Origin: Bacillota bacterium
GTDB lineage: Bacteria; Bacillota; Clostridia; Saccharofermentanales; Fastidiosipilaceae
Direction of reading: 5' to 3'
Length of the DNA: 64,000 nucleotides
NCBI GenBank assembly: GCA_023420115.1
Contig: JAEZWR010000026.1
Location: forward strand, 168,702 to 232,701
Under the pieces are notes generated by a model. It was not told the origin of the DNA, made no database searches, and saw nothing but the letters and a program-made list of their open reading frames with translations. Every line of letters begins with the position of its first letter. Position 1 is the first letter of the stretch. Shown in pieces: positions 45,656-54,555 of this stretch. A program made the translations under genes and the position numbers.

Positions 45656-47014
45656 ATGGCAAATTTTCCGAAACATTTTATCTGGGGTGCGGCTAGTGCT
45701 TCATACCAAGTCGAGGGGGCTGTAAATGAGGGCGGAAGAACACCTAGTATATGGGATAGATTTTCTCACACTCCCGGTAGAGTATGCAGGAATGAAAATG
45801 GAGACTACGCCTGTGATAGCTTCCACCGTGTAGACGACGATGTCGAAGCGTTAAAAAGTATGGGGCTTCGTGCATACCGTTTCAGTATTTCTTGGCCAAG
45901 AATTGTCCGTAATGGCTATGAAGAAGTAAATGAAGAAGGCTTCACCTATTATGACGAACTCATAGATAAGCTTTTGCAAAATGATATCGAGCCTTATGCA
46001 ACTCTATTTCACTGGGATCTTCCTTTGGCATTAGAAGACAAAGGTGGGTGGAAAAATATCGAAACTGCCAAACATTTCGAGAGATATGCGACGATCGTAG
46101 CTGAGCATTTTAAAGGCAAGGTCAAAAATTGGTTCACTATAAATGAGCCAGCATGTATAGTTGGTTTAGGTTATGGTCAGGGAATACATGCCCCTGGACT
46201 CAAACTAAGCGAGGAAGAACAATTTATCTGCTGGCAAAATATAATCTACGCCCATTCTTTAGCGTCAAAAGCACTCCGCGCTATAGATCCTAATAATAAA
46301 ATTTCTATAGCTTCTACTGGAAGAATATGTTATCCAATTTCAGAGACAGAAGATAATATTAGAGCAGCTTCGGAATTAACCTTCGCAAGTCCCGACGGAG
46401 ATTGGACATTTACTCATCAAATGGCACTTGATCCAATTTGTTTGGGCAGTTGGCCTGAAGAACATGTCGGAGAGCATCTCAAGACCCTATTTGATAGGGT
46501 TCCAAATGTTATAAATGACAGTCTAAAATATGCAAGCCCAGACTATATCGGACTCAATATCTATAATGGTGTACCTGTGAAAATGGGTTCAAATGGACCT
46601 TTATATTTGGAGCGTGAAACAGGATATCCGAGAACAGCTCTCGGTTGGCCTATAGAAGAAGCCTGTCTCAACTGGGGGCCTAGATTCATCTACGAAAGAT
46701 ATAAAAAACCAATTTATATCACAGAAAATGGCCTATCATGTAATGACAGAATCTACTTAGATGGTAAAGTTCACGATGCGGATAGAATAGATTTCATGCA
46801 TAGATATTTGCTTCAATTATCTGAAGCCTCAAAAAATGGTGCAGACGTTCAAGCTTATTTCCATTGGTCACTTCTTGATAATTTCGAGTGGCACAGTGGA
46901 TATAATGAAAGATTTGGTCTATATTATGTAAATTACAACGACTTTAGCCGTACTGCAAAAGATAGTGCACTTTGGTATAAAGAAGTAGTAAAAAATAATG
47001 GAGATAATCTATAA
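45656..47014 (+). CDS. GH1 beta-glucosidase (or beta-mannosidase)
   Basis: 452 residues, full length for family GH1. It has the N-terminal signature FIWGAASASYQVEGA, the acid/base Glu164 in FTINEPA and the nucleophile Glu357 in YITENGLS. GAGGT lies six bases before the ATG, 23 bases after the esterase stop, so the two form an operon divergent from lacI. It is cytoplasmic. In a glucomannan locus it should split beta-linked glucose (or cellobiose-like ends) from imported oligosaccharides. A strong terminator follows. Confidence 0.93.
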   Translation: MANFPKHFIWGAASASYQVEGAVNEGGRTPSIWDRFSHTPGRVCRNENGDYACDSFHRVDDDVEALKSMGLRAYRFSISWPRIVRNGYEEVNEEGFTYYDELIDKLLQNDIEPYATLFHWDLPLALEDKGGWKNIETAKHFERYATIVAEHFKGKVKNWFTINEPACIVGLGYGQGIHAPGLKLSEEEQFICWQNIIYAHSLASKALRAIDPNNKISIASTGRICYPISETEDNIRAASELTFASPDGDWTFTHQMALDPICLGSWPEEHVGEHLKTLFDRVPNVINDSLKYASPDYIGLNIYNGVPVKMGSNGPLYLERETGYPRTALGWPIEEACLNWGPRFIYERYKKPIYITENGLSCNDRIYLDGKVHDADRIDFMHRYLLQLSEASKNGADVQAYFHWSLLDNFEWHSGYNERFGLYYVNYNDFSRTAKDSALWYKEVVKNNGDNL

Positions 47015-47068
47015 AATAAACACTTCACTCTCCACAGTTCGTTGATAAAAATAAAATTTTAATATGGT

Positions 47069-47118
47069 AAAAGGCACTCTGGATAGCTTGCTTAATAAGC
47101 TAAAGTGGAGTGCCTTTT
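47069..47118. terminator. Intrinsic terminator after the GH1 gene
   Basis: Arms AAAAGGCACTC and GAGTGCCTTTT pair perfectly, with an inner AGCTT/AAGCT stem. It marks the right end of the mannan locus. Confidence 0.9.
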
Positions 47119-47279
47119 CAAATGACTAATAAACAGTTCGTATAACTGTAAGAAAACTTTAGTTATGTGTAAAGTGTACTTTATCTTGAGCTAAATATTT
47201 TACCTTGGTCGTGTTAATCATTTTTTATTGACCACGTATAGATATACAGTGATTGCAGTGAAATTTATATGAGCATTTT

Positions 47280-47894
47280 TCAATCTTGATTCAACTCTAA
47301 TTTAACAACGAGCAATTTCTTTTCCTTAGGTAAAATTTTTTCATCGTATACAGAATTGAGGTCTATATGTTCTCCTTGGTTCGTTATATACATAAGATAG
47401 TTGACAGCTTCTAGCTCCCTCTCATTTCCAAGTACAGAGGTTCTTTGCACTTCTAAATCTTGAAAGTAATCTGTGAGACTAATACTGTCTTTATTTCCAT
47501 TGAGTGCTACACTAATCATCTCCTGAGTCTTTAATTGATCAGTCGAGATGGATAAATAATTAAGCTCTTTGTCATCAATTGGAAATTCCATAGATGAGAC
47601 TGTTTGCATTTTCCCATCTTTAAGAAGATCAACAGATAATGTGACACGTTTTTGTCCCTCTGATACTTTGAGTTCAAAAATGTTGCGGTCATTTCCTAGA
47701 ACTGAAGCCAAATTTTCAGCAACGAGTTCTTTTATGTCCAGTGTCTTGATATGCGAGTTATTGTTACTTGCTTCCTTTGTGCTATTTCCATACGAGTTAT
47801 TCGATGCGCACGAACCCAAGGCAAGCACCATCAAACATCCACTGATTACCAAGGTAATCACTTTAGAAAACACCTTTGATTGCAGACAGTTCAT
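47280..47894 (-). CDS. Putative lipoprotein, function unknown
   Basis: 204 residues with a clear lipoprotein signal: positive start, hydrophobic ITLVISGCLMVLA and lipobox LALGSC at about residues 24-29. The mature part is polar, with no domain I can name. AAAGGAGG precedes the ATG. It stands alone between the mannan locus and the XRE gene. It shows that lipobox processing operates in this organism, which contrasts with the two ABC binding proteins here that lack a lipobox. Confidence 0.75.
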   Translation of the reverse strand: MNCLQSKVFSKVITLVISGCLMVLALGSCASNNSYGNSTKEASNNNSHIKTLDIKELVAENLASVLGNDRNIFELKVSEGQKRVTLSVDLLKDGKMQTVSSMEFPIDDKELNYLSISTDQLKTQEMISVALNGNKDSISLTDYFQDLEVQRTSVLGNERELEAVNYLMYITNQGEHIDLNSVYDEKILPKEKKLLVVKLELNQD

Positions 47895-48173
47895 ACCTAT
47901 TACCTCCTTTCTAATAGTGAAATTTTGAGAAATTACTATTTTATGCGAATGTGTAAATTCACAAATACCAACTTAAATTTTCGTCAAAGATAAAAGATCT
48001 TGTCATCAAAAAGCGTTCCACGTTATTTTGCCTCTTATGTTTCTTTTTAACTTAAGATTGTCGTGAATCCTTTAGAACAATTATTAGAAAGATATCGCCA
48101 AATTTAAAATTGGAATTTATAAAGTGTATAGGGTGTATGGAGGTGTGGAAAGTAATAAGAAAAAGCAAAAAAC

Positions 48174-48440
48174 TTAATCTCCATTCTTGTACCGAGATAG
48201 ATTCATTTTAGTTTTATGAGAATCTCCAGATCTCAAATCTTCAAGGTATGAATCTGTGCAAAATAACTCTTCAACCGAGACTCCAAGAATATAAGCTATC
48301 CGAATAGCATTACGCAAACTTGGAACATTGTCACCTTTTTCAAGTGTTAGAATTCCCCTGCGAGTAAGTCCCACTAACTTAGCCAGTTGATACTGAGTCA
48401 AATTATTAGCTTCACGATATTTTCTCACTAAGTTTCCCAT
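48174..48440 (-). CDS. XRE-family HTH regulator
   Basis: About 88 residues from MGNLVRKYREANN, with AGGGAG just upstream. The HTH is NNLTQYQLAKLVGLTRRGILTLEKGDN, followed by the usual PSLRNAIRIAYILGVSVEELF. The C-terminal ~25 residues are unique. Small XRE proteins of this shape often pair with a small membrane protein. Its promoter and first eight coding bases are duplicated 835 bases upstream, in front of such a membrane-protein gene. Probably autoregulated through the GGTC-N10-GACC inverted repeat between promoter and start. Confidence 0.9.
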   Translation of the reverse strand: MGNLVRKYREANNLTQYQLAKLVGLTRRGILTLEKGDNVPSLRNAIRIAYILGVSVEELFCTDSYLEDLRSGDSHKTKMNLSRYKNGD

Positions 48441-48525
48441 AGAACTCCCTCTTTTACACAATTATTTTGGTCTAATATTTACGACCTAATTATTTTATAT
48501 CTCTACTTGCTTTGGTAGTCAATAA
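48433..48525. repeat. 93-bp duplicated promoter/leader, copy 1 (XRE gene)
   Basis: Covers the start codon, ribosome site, leader and promoter of the XRE gene. It matches 49268-49360 at 89 of 93 positions by my alignment, with no gaps and an offset of 835 bases. Similarity ends within the first three codons. Confidence 0.9.
48469..48522 (-). promoter_or_regulatory. Promoter and candidate operator of the XRE gene
   Basis: On the minus strand TTGACT (48522-48517) and TATAAA (48499-48494) are separated by exactly 17 bases. Just downstream is the inverted repeat GGTC-N10-GACC (48469-48486), where a small XRE dimer could block transcription. The same elements exist in copy 2 (operator 49304-49321). 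Confidence 0.75.
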
Positions 48526-48768
48526 TTTTTTTACTAAAACAAAATCAGTGTAAATTAATCGCAGACACTGCTTCTTTCTGTGTTGAAATTTCACTTCAAG
48601 TACAAGTAGCATCAAGTCCTTAGTCGCTTGACTAATATATCAAAAGTTCTAAGCAAAGGGGACAATGGTAAATCAGTCCGCTTCTTTTTTTGATACTTCT
48701 CAAGTCGTTAAAATACTAAGAAATTGAGAATTGCTCGTACTACGTTGGAATATCAATGCACGAATAGA
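48526..48768. other. Gap downstream of the small membrane-protein gene
   Basis: About 240 bases with no supported gene. A 20-codon plus-strand frame at 48664-48726 has a ribosome-site-like AGGGGA before its ATG but no recognisable content. Confidence 0.35.
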
Positions 48769-49158
48769 TTATTGATGATTTGACTTTTTGTAAAAAGCAA
48801 TGAGCAAAATTTTATGGAGAAGAAGCATCATAACAAAAGAGTAGGCATTAATAAGACGATCATCTCCTAAATACTCTAGTTTAAGACCTAAATATCCCGA
48901 TGAAAAAATGACGTCTGAGATGAAAATAATACACCCTTCGATCACAATAGCTCCCAAATATGATAATACTTGCTGAACTCTTGAAAATCGAATCGTATAT
49001 ACAAGTGGCAAGCACCATATGACAAGTAAAGCAAGCATGATTAGGCACACAATACCAATATAAGATATCTTTATATAATTGATGATAAAATTTACCATCA
49101 AAAGAAAAATACTCATAATCCAAGGCCATATTCTGAAAAAATCATTTTTTGTTACCAT
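48769..49158 (-). CDS. Small four-helix membrane protein
   Basis: 129 residues with four predicted membrane segments (WPWIMSIFLLMVNFIINYI, IGIVCLIMLALLVIWCL, VLSYLGAIVIEGCIIFI, AYSFVMMLLLHKILLIAFY). I do not recognise a named family. Its start codon overlaps the end of a short remnant reading frame driven by the duplicated XRE promoter, suggesting it was once the second gene of an XRE-membrane protein operon whose regulator has been lost. Confidence 0.65.
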   Translation of the reverse strand: MVTKNDFFRIWPWIMSIFLLMVNFIINYIKISYIGIVCLIMLALLVIWCLPLVYTIRFSRVQQVLSYLGAIVIEGCIIFISDVIFSSGYLGLKLEYLGDDRLINAYSFVMMLLLHKILLIAFYKKSNHQ

Positions 49159-49275
49159 AATTCAACATGCCCCTTGTTAGGATGTGTATGAACAGAGTCA
49201 AGCATTTCAGCTTTTCTTGTGCATGGAGATCCCACATATTGCATTCAGCAAGCCAACACTAATTTTATTTCCCAT
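49152..49275 (-). pseudogene. Remnant of a second XRE-type gene
   Basis: The duplicated promoter leads to ATG GGA AAT, the same start as the intact XRE gene (MGN), but the frame stops after about 22 unrelated codons. A second frame from 49244 reads 30 codons (MQYVGSPCTRKAEML...GHVELW) and ends on bases shared with the membrane-protein start. The picture fits a regulator gene with a large internal deletion. No HTH remains. Confidence 0.45.
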
Positions 49276-49360
49276 TGAACTCCCTCTTTTACACAAATAT
49301 TTTGGTCTAATATTTATGACCTAATTATTTTATATCCCTACTTGCTTTGGTAGTCAATAA
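49268..49360. repeat. 93-bp duplicated promoter/leader, copy 2
   Basis: Near-identical to 48433-48525. The TTGACT/TATAAA promoter and GGTC-N10-GACC operator are conserved, so it is probably still active and under control of the intact XRE protein. Confidence 0.9.
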
Positions 49361-49418
49361 AAGATTTGCGCAAATTGAAACCTGTCAAAATTCAAACACT
49401 ATTCACCCTTGAAGCAAA

Positions 49419-49460
49419 CAAAAAAAGAGTCGAAGCTAACTTAAATATCAGCTTCAACTC
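49419..49460 (-). terminator. Intrinsic terminator after the parvulin-type foldase
   Basis: On the minus strand GAGTTGAAGCT pairs with AGCTTCGACTC and is followed by seven T. Confidence 0.88.
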
Positions 49461-49508
49461 CAATTCAATACTTTAAATCGTTAATAATGTTCTACCAATA
49501 CATATAAC

Positions 49509-51296
49509 TCACTTAGCAAGAAAGATACCTGCAAGAGGATTATAGCTTAACTCTGTATCCTCAAGAGTCTTGTCCAAATTCTCCCTATATCTTTGGCTCT
49601 GCAAGCTGGATTTTATACCCTGCTCGTACACAGTCAAAGGACCTCTAGACTTAACGAAACATAGGTAATAATTTCCATATTCTTCAACCAACTTATGATC
49701 CATTGCCTTTGTATCATCAGCCAGTACAGCATTGACAACAGCAGCACTTAAAAGGCCTTCTCTAACCGCCTTTATTTCATTTGAACTATCTATGGTCAAA
49801 CCATCAACAGAGAAACCCTCGAAGCTCTCCTCGTCCTTAACTTGGCTATCAAAATCAGAAACAAGTTGCTCCTTGGTACTCTGCTGCAGTTCCTTGTCCA
49901 GCTTATCAAATTCACTAGATGGGATAGAACGCATCAAAATATTTGCAGACTCTCTCTTATCTGCTGATCTAGATTCAAATTGGACAATATAAATTGTTCC
50001 ACCCTCTTCGTGCCTAAAGTAGTCTCCGGACTTCCTTTCACTATCAAAAAGCCAGTCGGCAACAGTTTGAGGATAGATAGCATACTTATATGAACTCTGT
50101 TTCAATCTACTGCTTCCATCAGCAGCTAATTCAGCATTTTCAACAGCATCACTTTCTTGCATGACGAGCGACTCAAAATTGCCCCCTGCCTTGAGACCAT
50201 TCTCAATTCTATCGGCAACTTCTTTCATCTCTTGTTCAGCCTTGAGTTCTGCCTCTGACTTAGTGTCAGCTGCTAAGGATGAGCTCTCTTCTGTCCCTAA
50301 AGACAAATCACTTGCCTCAGAACTAAGTTCCTCAGACGAGCTCGCGCTCTCTTGTGATGAACTAGAACTTATTTCTTCGCTAGAAGCCTCGCTCTTCTCT
50401 TCGGTAACACTAGCTTCTGTCTTTTCTTCGCTCTCTTCTAGACCAGCACTTTCTGTATTCGTAGTTTCTGTACTTACTGACAAAGAAGCGCTATCACTGT
50501 CATCAGAACCTGTTCTATTCTCGGTCTCATACTTTGAAGAATCCACTCTCACTCTAGCAATATTGTAATTGACCTTATCAACCTCATCCTTGTGCTCTTC
50601 ATAATAAGATGAAATATCCTCAGGACTTACCTCTATATTCTCTAACTTAGACTGCTGATATTTAAGAGCCAGCCTCTGTTCTCTATCAATTTTTGTAAAA
50701 TCAGCGAGAGTGAAACCTTTACCATATGTCTGTCTTAAGAAAGAATTAAGAGAAGATTTTGAACCCTGTCTTTCCTCCAGTGACTGTATATACTTATCAC
50801 TTTGCTCTATATCCTTTTCATCAAGAGAAAACTCATTCTCTCTCGCTTCCTTACTAAGTAATTTGACATGTTTAATAGTTTTTTCCGTCTGATCCTTAAT
50901 CATCTCTCTCCATGTCATAGACTCTTGCCCTTCTTCGGAATAAGGATAGGGATCATCAAGATTCATCTCAGGCATACCAGCACTAGTAAGTGAATTTTTA
51001 TAAGAATTCAAAATATCATTATAGTAATAATTGTACTCGAGAATCTTCACATTCTCACCAGCAACAGAAAAAGCATTAAGATAACGCTCGGCAAAACCAT
51101 ACCCATTCAAAAACCAGAGAAGAACCGCAAGAATTAGAACCACAATAATTGTAGGTGCCAAAGCCCTATTCTTTTTCTTCACATGAATAGACTTATGTTT
51201 GCCATCGTGCCCTTTCTGAGAGCTAAGTCTCTCTTTCCTCTCCTGTCGTTGAATTTCAACTTTAGTCAACTTTGAATCATCATTACCTTTTGACAT
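49509..51296 (-). CDS. Membrane-anchored PpiC/SurA-type peptidylprolyl isomerase
   Basis: 595 residues: a basic cytoplasmic N terminus (~45), one membrane helix (ALAPTIIVVLILAVLLWFL), a helical SurA-N-like region (about 75-235) and a parvulin-type domain. The parvulin domain is interrupted: its first strand (VNYNIARVRVDSSKYE, about 245-260) is separated from KEVADRIENGLKAGGNFESLV by about 90 residues made almost only of Ser, Glu, Thr and Ala. It would fold secreted proteins outside the membrane, perhaps the large surface proteins here. The start is preceded by AAAGG at rather long spacing. Confidence 0.8.
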   Translation of the reverse strand: MSKGNDDSKLTKVEIQRQERKERLSSQKGHDGKHKSIHVKKKNRALAPTIIVVLILAVLLWFLNGYGFAERYLNAFSVAGENVKILEYNYYYNDILNSYKNSLTSAGMPEMNLDDPYPYSEEGQESMTWREMIKDQTEKTIKHVKLLSKEARENEFSLDEKDIEQSDKYIQSLEERQGSKSSLNSFLRQTYGKGFTLADFTKIDREQRLALKYQQSKLENIEVSPEDISSYYEEHKDEVDKVNYNIARVRVDSSKYETENRTGSDDSDSASLSVSTETTNTESAGLEESEEKTEASVTEEKSEASSEEISSSSSQESASSSEELSSEASDLSLGTEESSSLAADTKSEAELKAEQEMKEVADRIENGLKAGGNFESLVMQESDAVENAELAADGSSRLKQSSYKYAIYPQTVADWLFDSERKSGDYFRHEEGGTIYIVQFESRSADKRESANILMRSIPSSEFDKLDKELQQSTKEQLVSDFDSQVKDEESFEGFSVDGLTIDSSNEIKAVREGLLSAAVVNAVLADDTKAMDHKLVEEYGNYYLCFVKSRGPLTVYEQGIKSSLQSQRYRENLDKTLEDTELSYNPLAGIFLAK

Positions 51297-51418
51297 ATAG
51301 TTGGCTACCTTTCCAAATATCTAAGTATATATAAATATAAAAAAGCACTCACGCGCTATTAAAATTTTTCTTATTCTATCATCAATAAGCAATTTTGGCA
51401 GTTTCTTTATCGGATTAA

Positions 51419-52090
51419 TTAGATATATTTCTCAATATCTTGCGCCTCCTTATATACAAGGTCCGCCATTTCTTCACTTCTCACTCTATCCACCTTTGAC
51501 CAATCGACCAAGACAGACATAAAATTGGCATCTGAAGCCGCCTCGATATCATGAATGGCATCTCCAAAATAAACACATTCATCTGGCTTAATATGCTCAA
51601 ATTCATCGTCTGAATAAATTTCATTCAGTTTGTACAAAGCAAGAAGAAGAGGGTCGCCAAATGGTTTATTTCTACTTGCCTCCCCCGCACAAACAAAAAC
51701 ATCAAAAAAAGAAAGCAAACCGAGATTCTCACATAATTCAAGAGCAGAATCTCTGCGTCTTGAAGTTACAACACCCATCGGTATAGATTTTTCTTTTAGC
51801 ATTTTAAGTAATGGCAATATTTCATTAAACACTGTAATAGTGCTATTTCCGAAGTCCCTTTGATAGCCAAAATAACTATCCAAAAATTGCTCCTTTTCTG
51901 CTAATCTATCTCCCAAAAGTTTAGGAACAAATTCTTCCATTGTCATACCTATACCTGACTTTATTTGTTCCGTACTTACCTCGTGATCAATCGCAGCACA
52001 AGCCACTTTGAAGCTGTCCACTATCATATCAACGGTATTAAGGACTGTCCCATCAAGATCAAAGAAAAAAGCTCTCAGCTTAGCACTCAT
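51419..52090 (-). CDS. HAD-superfamily phosphatase (phosphoglycolate-phosphatase-like)
   Basis: 223 residues, usual for the family. Motif I is FFFDLDGTVLNT, motif II VVTSRRRD, the Lys is in ASRNKPFGDP and motif IV is VYFGDAIHDIEAA; all catalytic residues are present. The gene overlaps the upstream S9 peptidase gene by four bases (ATGA), so the two are co-translated. Similar pyrophosphatases (PpaX) and phosphoglycolate phosphatases cannot be told apart here. Confidence 0.88.
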   Translation of the reverse strand: MSAKLRAFFFDLDGTVLNTVDMIVDSFKVACAAIDHEVSTEQIKSGIGMTMEEFVPKLLGDRLAEKEQFLDSYFGYQRDFGNSTITVFNEILPLLKMLKEKSIPMGVVTSRRRDSALELCENLGLLSFFDVFVCAGEASRNKPFGDPLLLALYKLNEIYSDDEFEHIKPDECVYFGDAIHDIEAASDANFMSVLVDWSKVDRVRSEEMADLVYKEAQDIEKYI

Positions 52091-54387
52091 AAATATTTAT
52101 CCATCCACTTCGTAATTTCATCTAGTCTTTTAAGTCTAGCTTTGATCCTTCCACTTCTAGAAAGATCGTGATTCTCACCCTTAAACTGAATCATCTTGGC
52201 AGGAATCCCCCTATCAATAAGAGCAGTAAGAACTTGCATACCCTGTTCCAATGGACACCTATAATCCTGATCTGAATGAATTATTAAAGTCGCAGTCTTT
52301 ACATTATTAAAATATTTAAGAGGTGATTGTCTCCATAAATTTTCTACCATTTTATCATCATAAATATCGCCTCTACATTGATCCTTAGCAAAATAATAGC
52401 CAATATCACTTGTCCCATAGAAACTAAGCCAATTGCTTATTGATCTCTGAGTAGCGGCAGCTTTGAACCTATCAGTGTGACCTATAATCCAATTCGTCAT
52501 AAAACCACCATAGGAACCACCCGTAACACCAAGTCTCGCAGCGTCCACTTCTGGATATTTCTCGAGAAAAACATCCGTCATTTTCATCAAATCCTGATAA
52601 TCTTCTTCCCCATAATGACCATAAATATCACTATACTTATCACCTCTGCCGTCGCTACCGTGAGGATTCATAAAAAAGACAAAGTAACCCTTACTTGCCC
52701 AATATTGCATCTCATGATAATAAAGAGTTCCATAAACTGTCTTTGGACCACCATGGATATCGAGAATTGCCGGATATTTTTTGCCCTCTTGGTAATCAAA
52801 GGGTCTCAAGACAAAGCCTTCGTGCTTAGTACCCTTCCTCTCAAAATGGAAGGTCTCACACTCAAGCCCCCTAAAGTCAGCACCGAGTGCTTCATCATTA
52901 AATTTACTCAATTGCAAGGATGAATAATTTTCACGCTTAAACCCAGAAGAAAAAGGAACTTGAATTTCACCTAAATTACCACTATCTTCTTTGGAAAAAT
53001 TCTCTAATTTATCTGCCTCAACAAATGAACTGTTACTATTCTTTTTTAACTCGTGCCAATATACTTCCTGTGGTCTTGCTCCATCAAAACTGACAGATAA
53101 GATACCTCCATCCATGAAATCAAAACCATCTATAGAGCTCATCCCCATATCAAGAATTGTAAGTTCACCATTGTCAGCAGATATTCTTGCAATTTTCGAA
53201 GAATTAACATCTGTTATTAGACTATAAATATTTGAGTCATGGATAGTAAAGGATTTATTTCCACCATACCTTATATCAGTTCCCACAGAATTTCCCAAAC
53301 AATATTCTTTGTCTGAAACCAAAACAAACTGCTTCTTCTCATAATCATAAAAATAAAGACTTGCATTCTGATTGAGACCATAACTTTTGTGGTCAGACAT
53401 AAAGGCATATACTTTGTCATCTAATTCAAAAAGACAAAATACATCGCAGCCATCTTTCTTATCCATCAGTTTATTTCTATCTTGAGTTCTCAACTCAACT
53501 TTATAATCTGACTTGCTATTTAAGGGAAGCTCATAAATAGTTGTCCCTGGCTCGACCTTATTACTTATCTCATCGCAAAAAATATAGACCTTATTTTCAT
53601 CTTCACTGAGTTTGAAACTATCACAATTTTCATCAGAACTACTTACTGCAGTGAGTCCTAGAACTCCCATCCGTTCTTCTTTGCTTAATTTTTCAAAATT
53701 CTCTTCAAATGAATCCTTGTACTTATCCAAATTCGACTTATGAATATCCGGATCATAAATAAAAGCTCGTGTCTTAGACCCAGAAATATAAGAAGCGCCA
53801 TTAAAATAAAATGGGATCTCATCCAGCTCGTAGAAATAATCCTCATCCTTTAATTTTTGGGCATGCTCTTTTCTCTTAGAAAGAGTTTCTAAAAATAAGT
53901 CCTTATTATCCAAATTAAATGAGGCCGTGAATATATATCTACCATCTTTTAGGCTCTCAATTGATGAAATTGACAAGGGCAGGGTCCAAACCTTAAGCGC
54001 CTCCCCGCCATTTAAACTCAAACGATATAAAGCGGACTCTTGTAAAAGATTCTTAGAATTATCTTTTTCTTCATCTGATCTCTTAGCGAAAAAATAAATA
54101 GCCCTATCCTCAATATCCTGAGGCGACTTACCTACAAAAAAAGACGATACCTTCCCATCAGAGCTCAGCTGCCTGATCTTCTTATTTGTATCCAAAAGAT
54201 AAAGATTGGACACATATACATTCTTCTCCTTATCGCAGGTAGTCCTCACAAAAACTGCTTCTTTCTTGTTTTCAAGAACCTTAAGAGAAGATATAAAACT
54301 CATCTTAGTAAAGGTATCTATTTCCGTCTTCGAAGCATCGCGATTATTAGCTCTTACCTTTTGATTGTATTCGAAAATCCTATCCAT
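52087..54387 (-). CDS. S9-family serine peptidase (acylaminoacyl-peptidase-like)
   Basis: About 766 residues from MDRIFEYN, with AAAGGA six bases before the ATG. The N-terminal ~500 residues are a beta-propeller-like region. The C-terminal alpha/beta hydrolase has the nucleophile Ser625 in GVTGGSYGGFM, Asp708 in HSDQDYRCP and His740 in KGENHDLSRSG. The DIHGGPKTVYG oxyanion segment is also present. Cytoplasmic; it removes acylated or short N-terminal peptides. Operon with the HAD phosphatase. Confidence 0.92.
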   Translation of the reverse strand: MDRIFEYNQKVRANNRDASKTEIDTFTKMSFISSLKVLENKKEAVFVRTTCDKEKNVYVSNLYLLDTNKKIRQLSSDGKVSSFFVGKSPQDIEDRAIYFFAKRSDEEKDNSKNLLQESALYRLSLNGGEALKVWTLPLSISSIESLKDGRYIFTASFNLDNKDLFLETLSKRKEHAQKLKDEDYFYELDEIPFYFNGASYISGSKTRAFIYDPDIHKSNLDKYKDSFEENFEKLSKEERMGVLGLTAVSSSDENCDSFKLSEDENKVYIFCDEISNKVEPGTTIYELPLNSKSDYKVELRTQDRNKLMDKKDGCDVFCLFELDDKVYAFMSDHKSYGLNQNASLYFYDYEKKQFVLVSDKEYCLGNSVGTDIRYGGNKSFTIHDSNIYSLITDVNSSKIARISADNGELTILDMGMSSIDGFDFMDGGILSVSFDGARPQEVYWHELKKNSNSSFVEADKLENFSKEDSGNLGEIQVPFSSGFKRENYSSLQLSKFNDEALGADFRGLECETFHFERKGTKHEGFVLRPFDYQEGKKYPAILDIHGGPKTVYGTLYYHEMQYWASKGYFVFFMNPHGSDGRGDKYSDIYGHYGEEDYQDLMKMTDVFLEKYPEVDAARLGVTGGSYGGFMTNWIIGHTDRFKAAATQRSISNWLSFYGTSDIGYYFAKDQCRGDIYDDKMVENLWRQSPLKYFNNVKTATLIIHSDQDYRCPLEQGMQVLTALIDRGIPAKMIQFKGENHDLSRSGRIKARLKRLDEITKWMDKYL

Positions 54388-54555
54388 GTAATTTCCTTTC
54401 AAATTATAAAAAGCACCATATAGCTCACTTAAACACCATATATTTCAAATTATATAGTTTTTACTTTATTCCGCACCCATTCCATCCCTATATTTACTCA
54501 TCTTCGTCTTTGTTTCTATCTTTTGCTTGGTCTTTTTCTTTGTTTAGGTCTTGGT

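Noticed and set aside
48664..48726. 20-codon plus-strand frame with AGGGGA before its ATG
   Set aside because: Too short and with no homology or context; might be an insertion-sequence trace, but I cannot support that.
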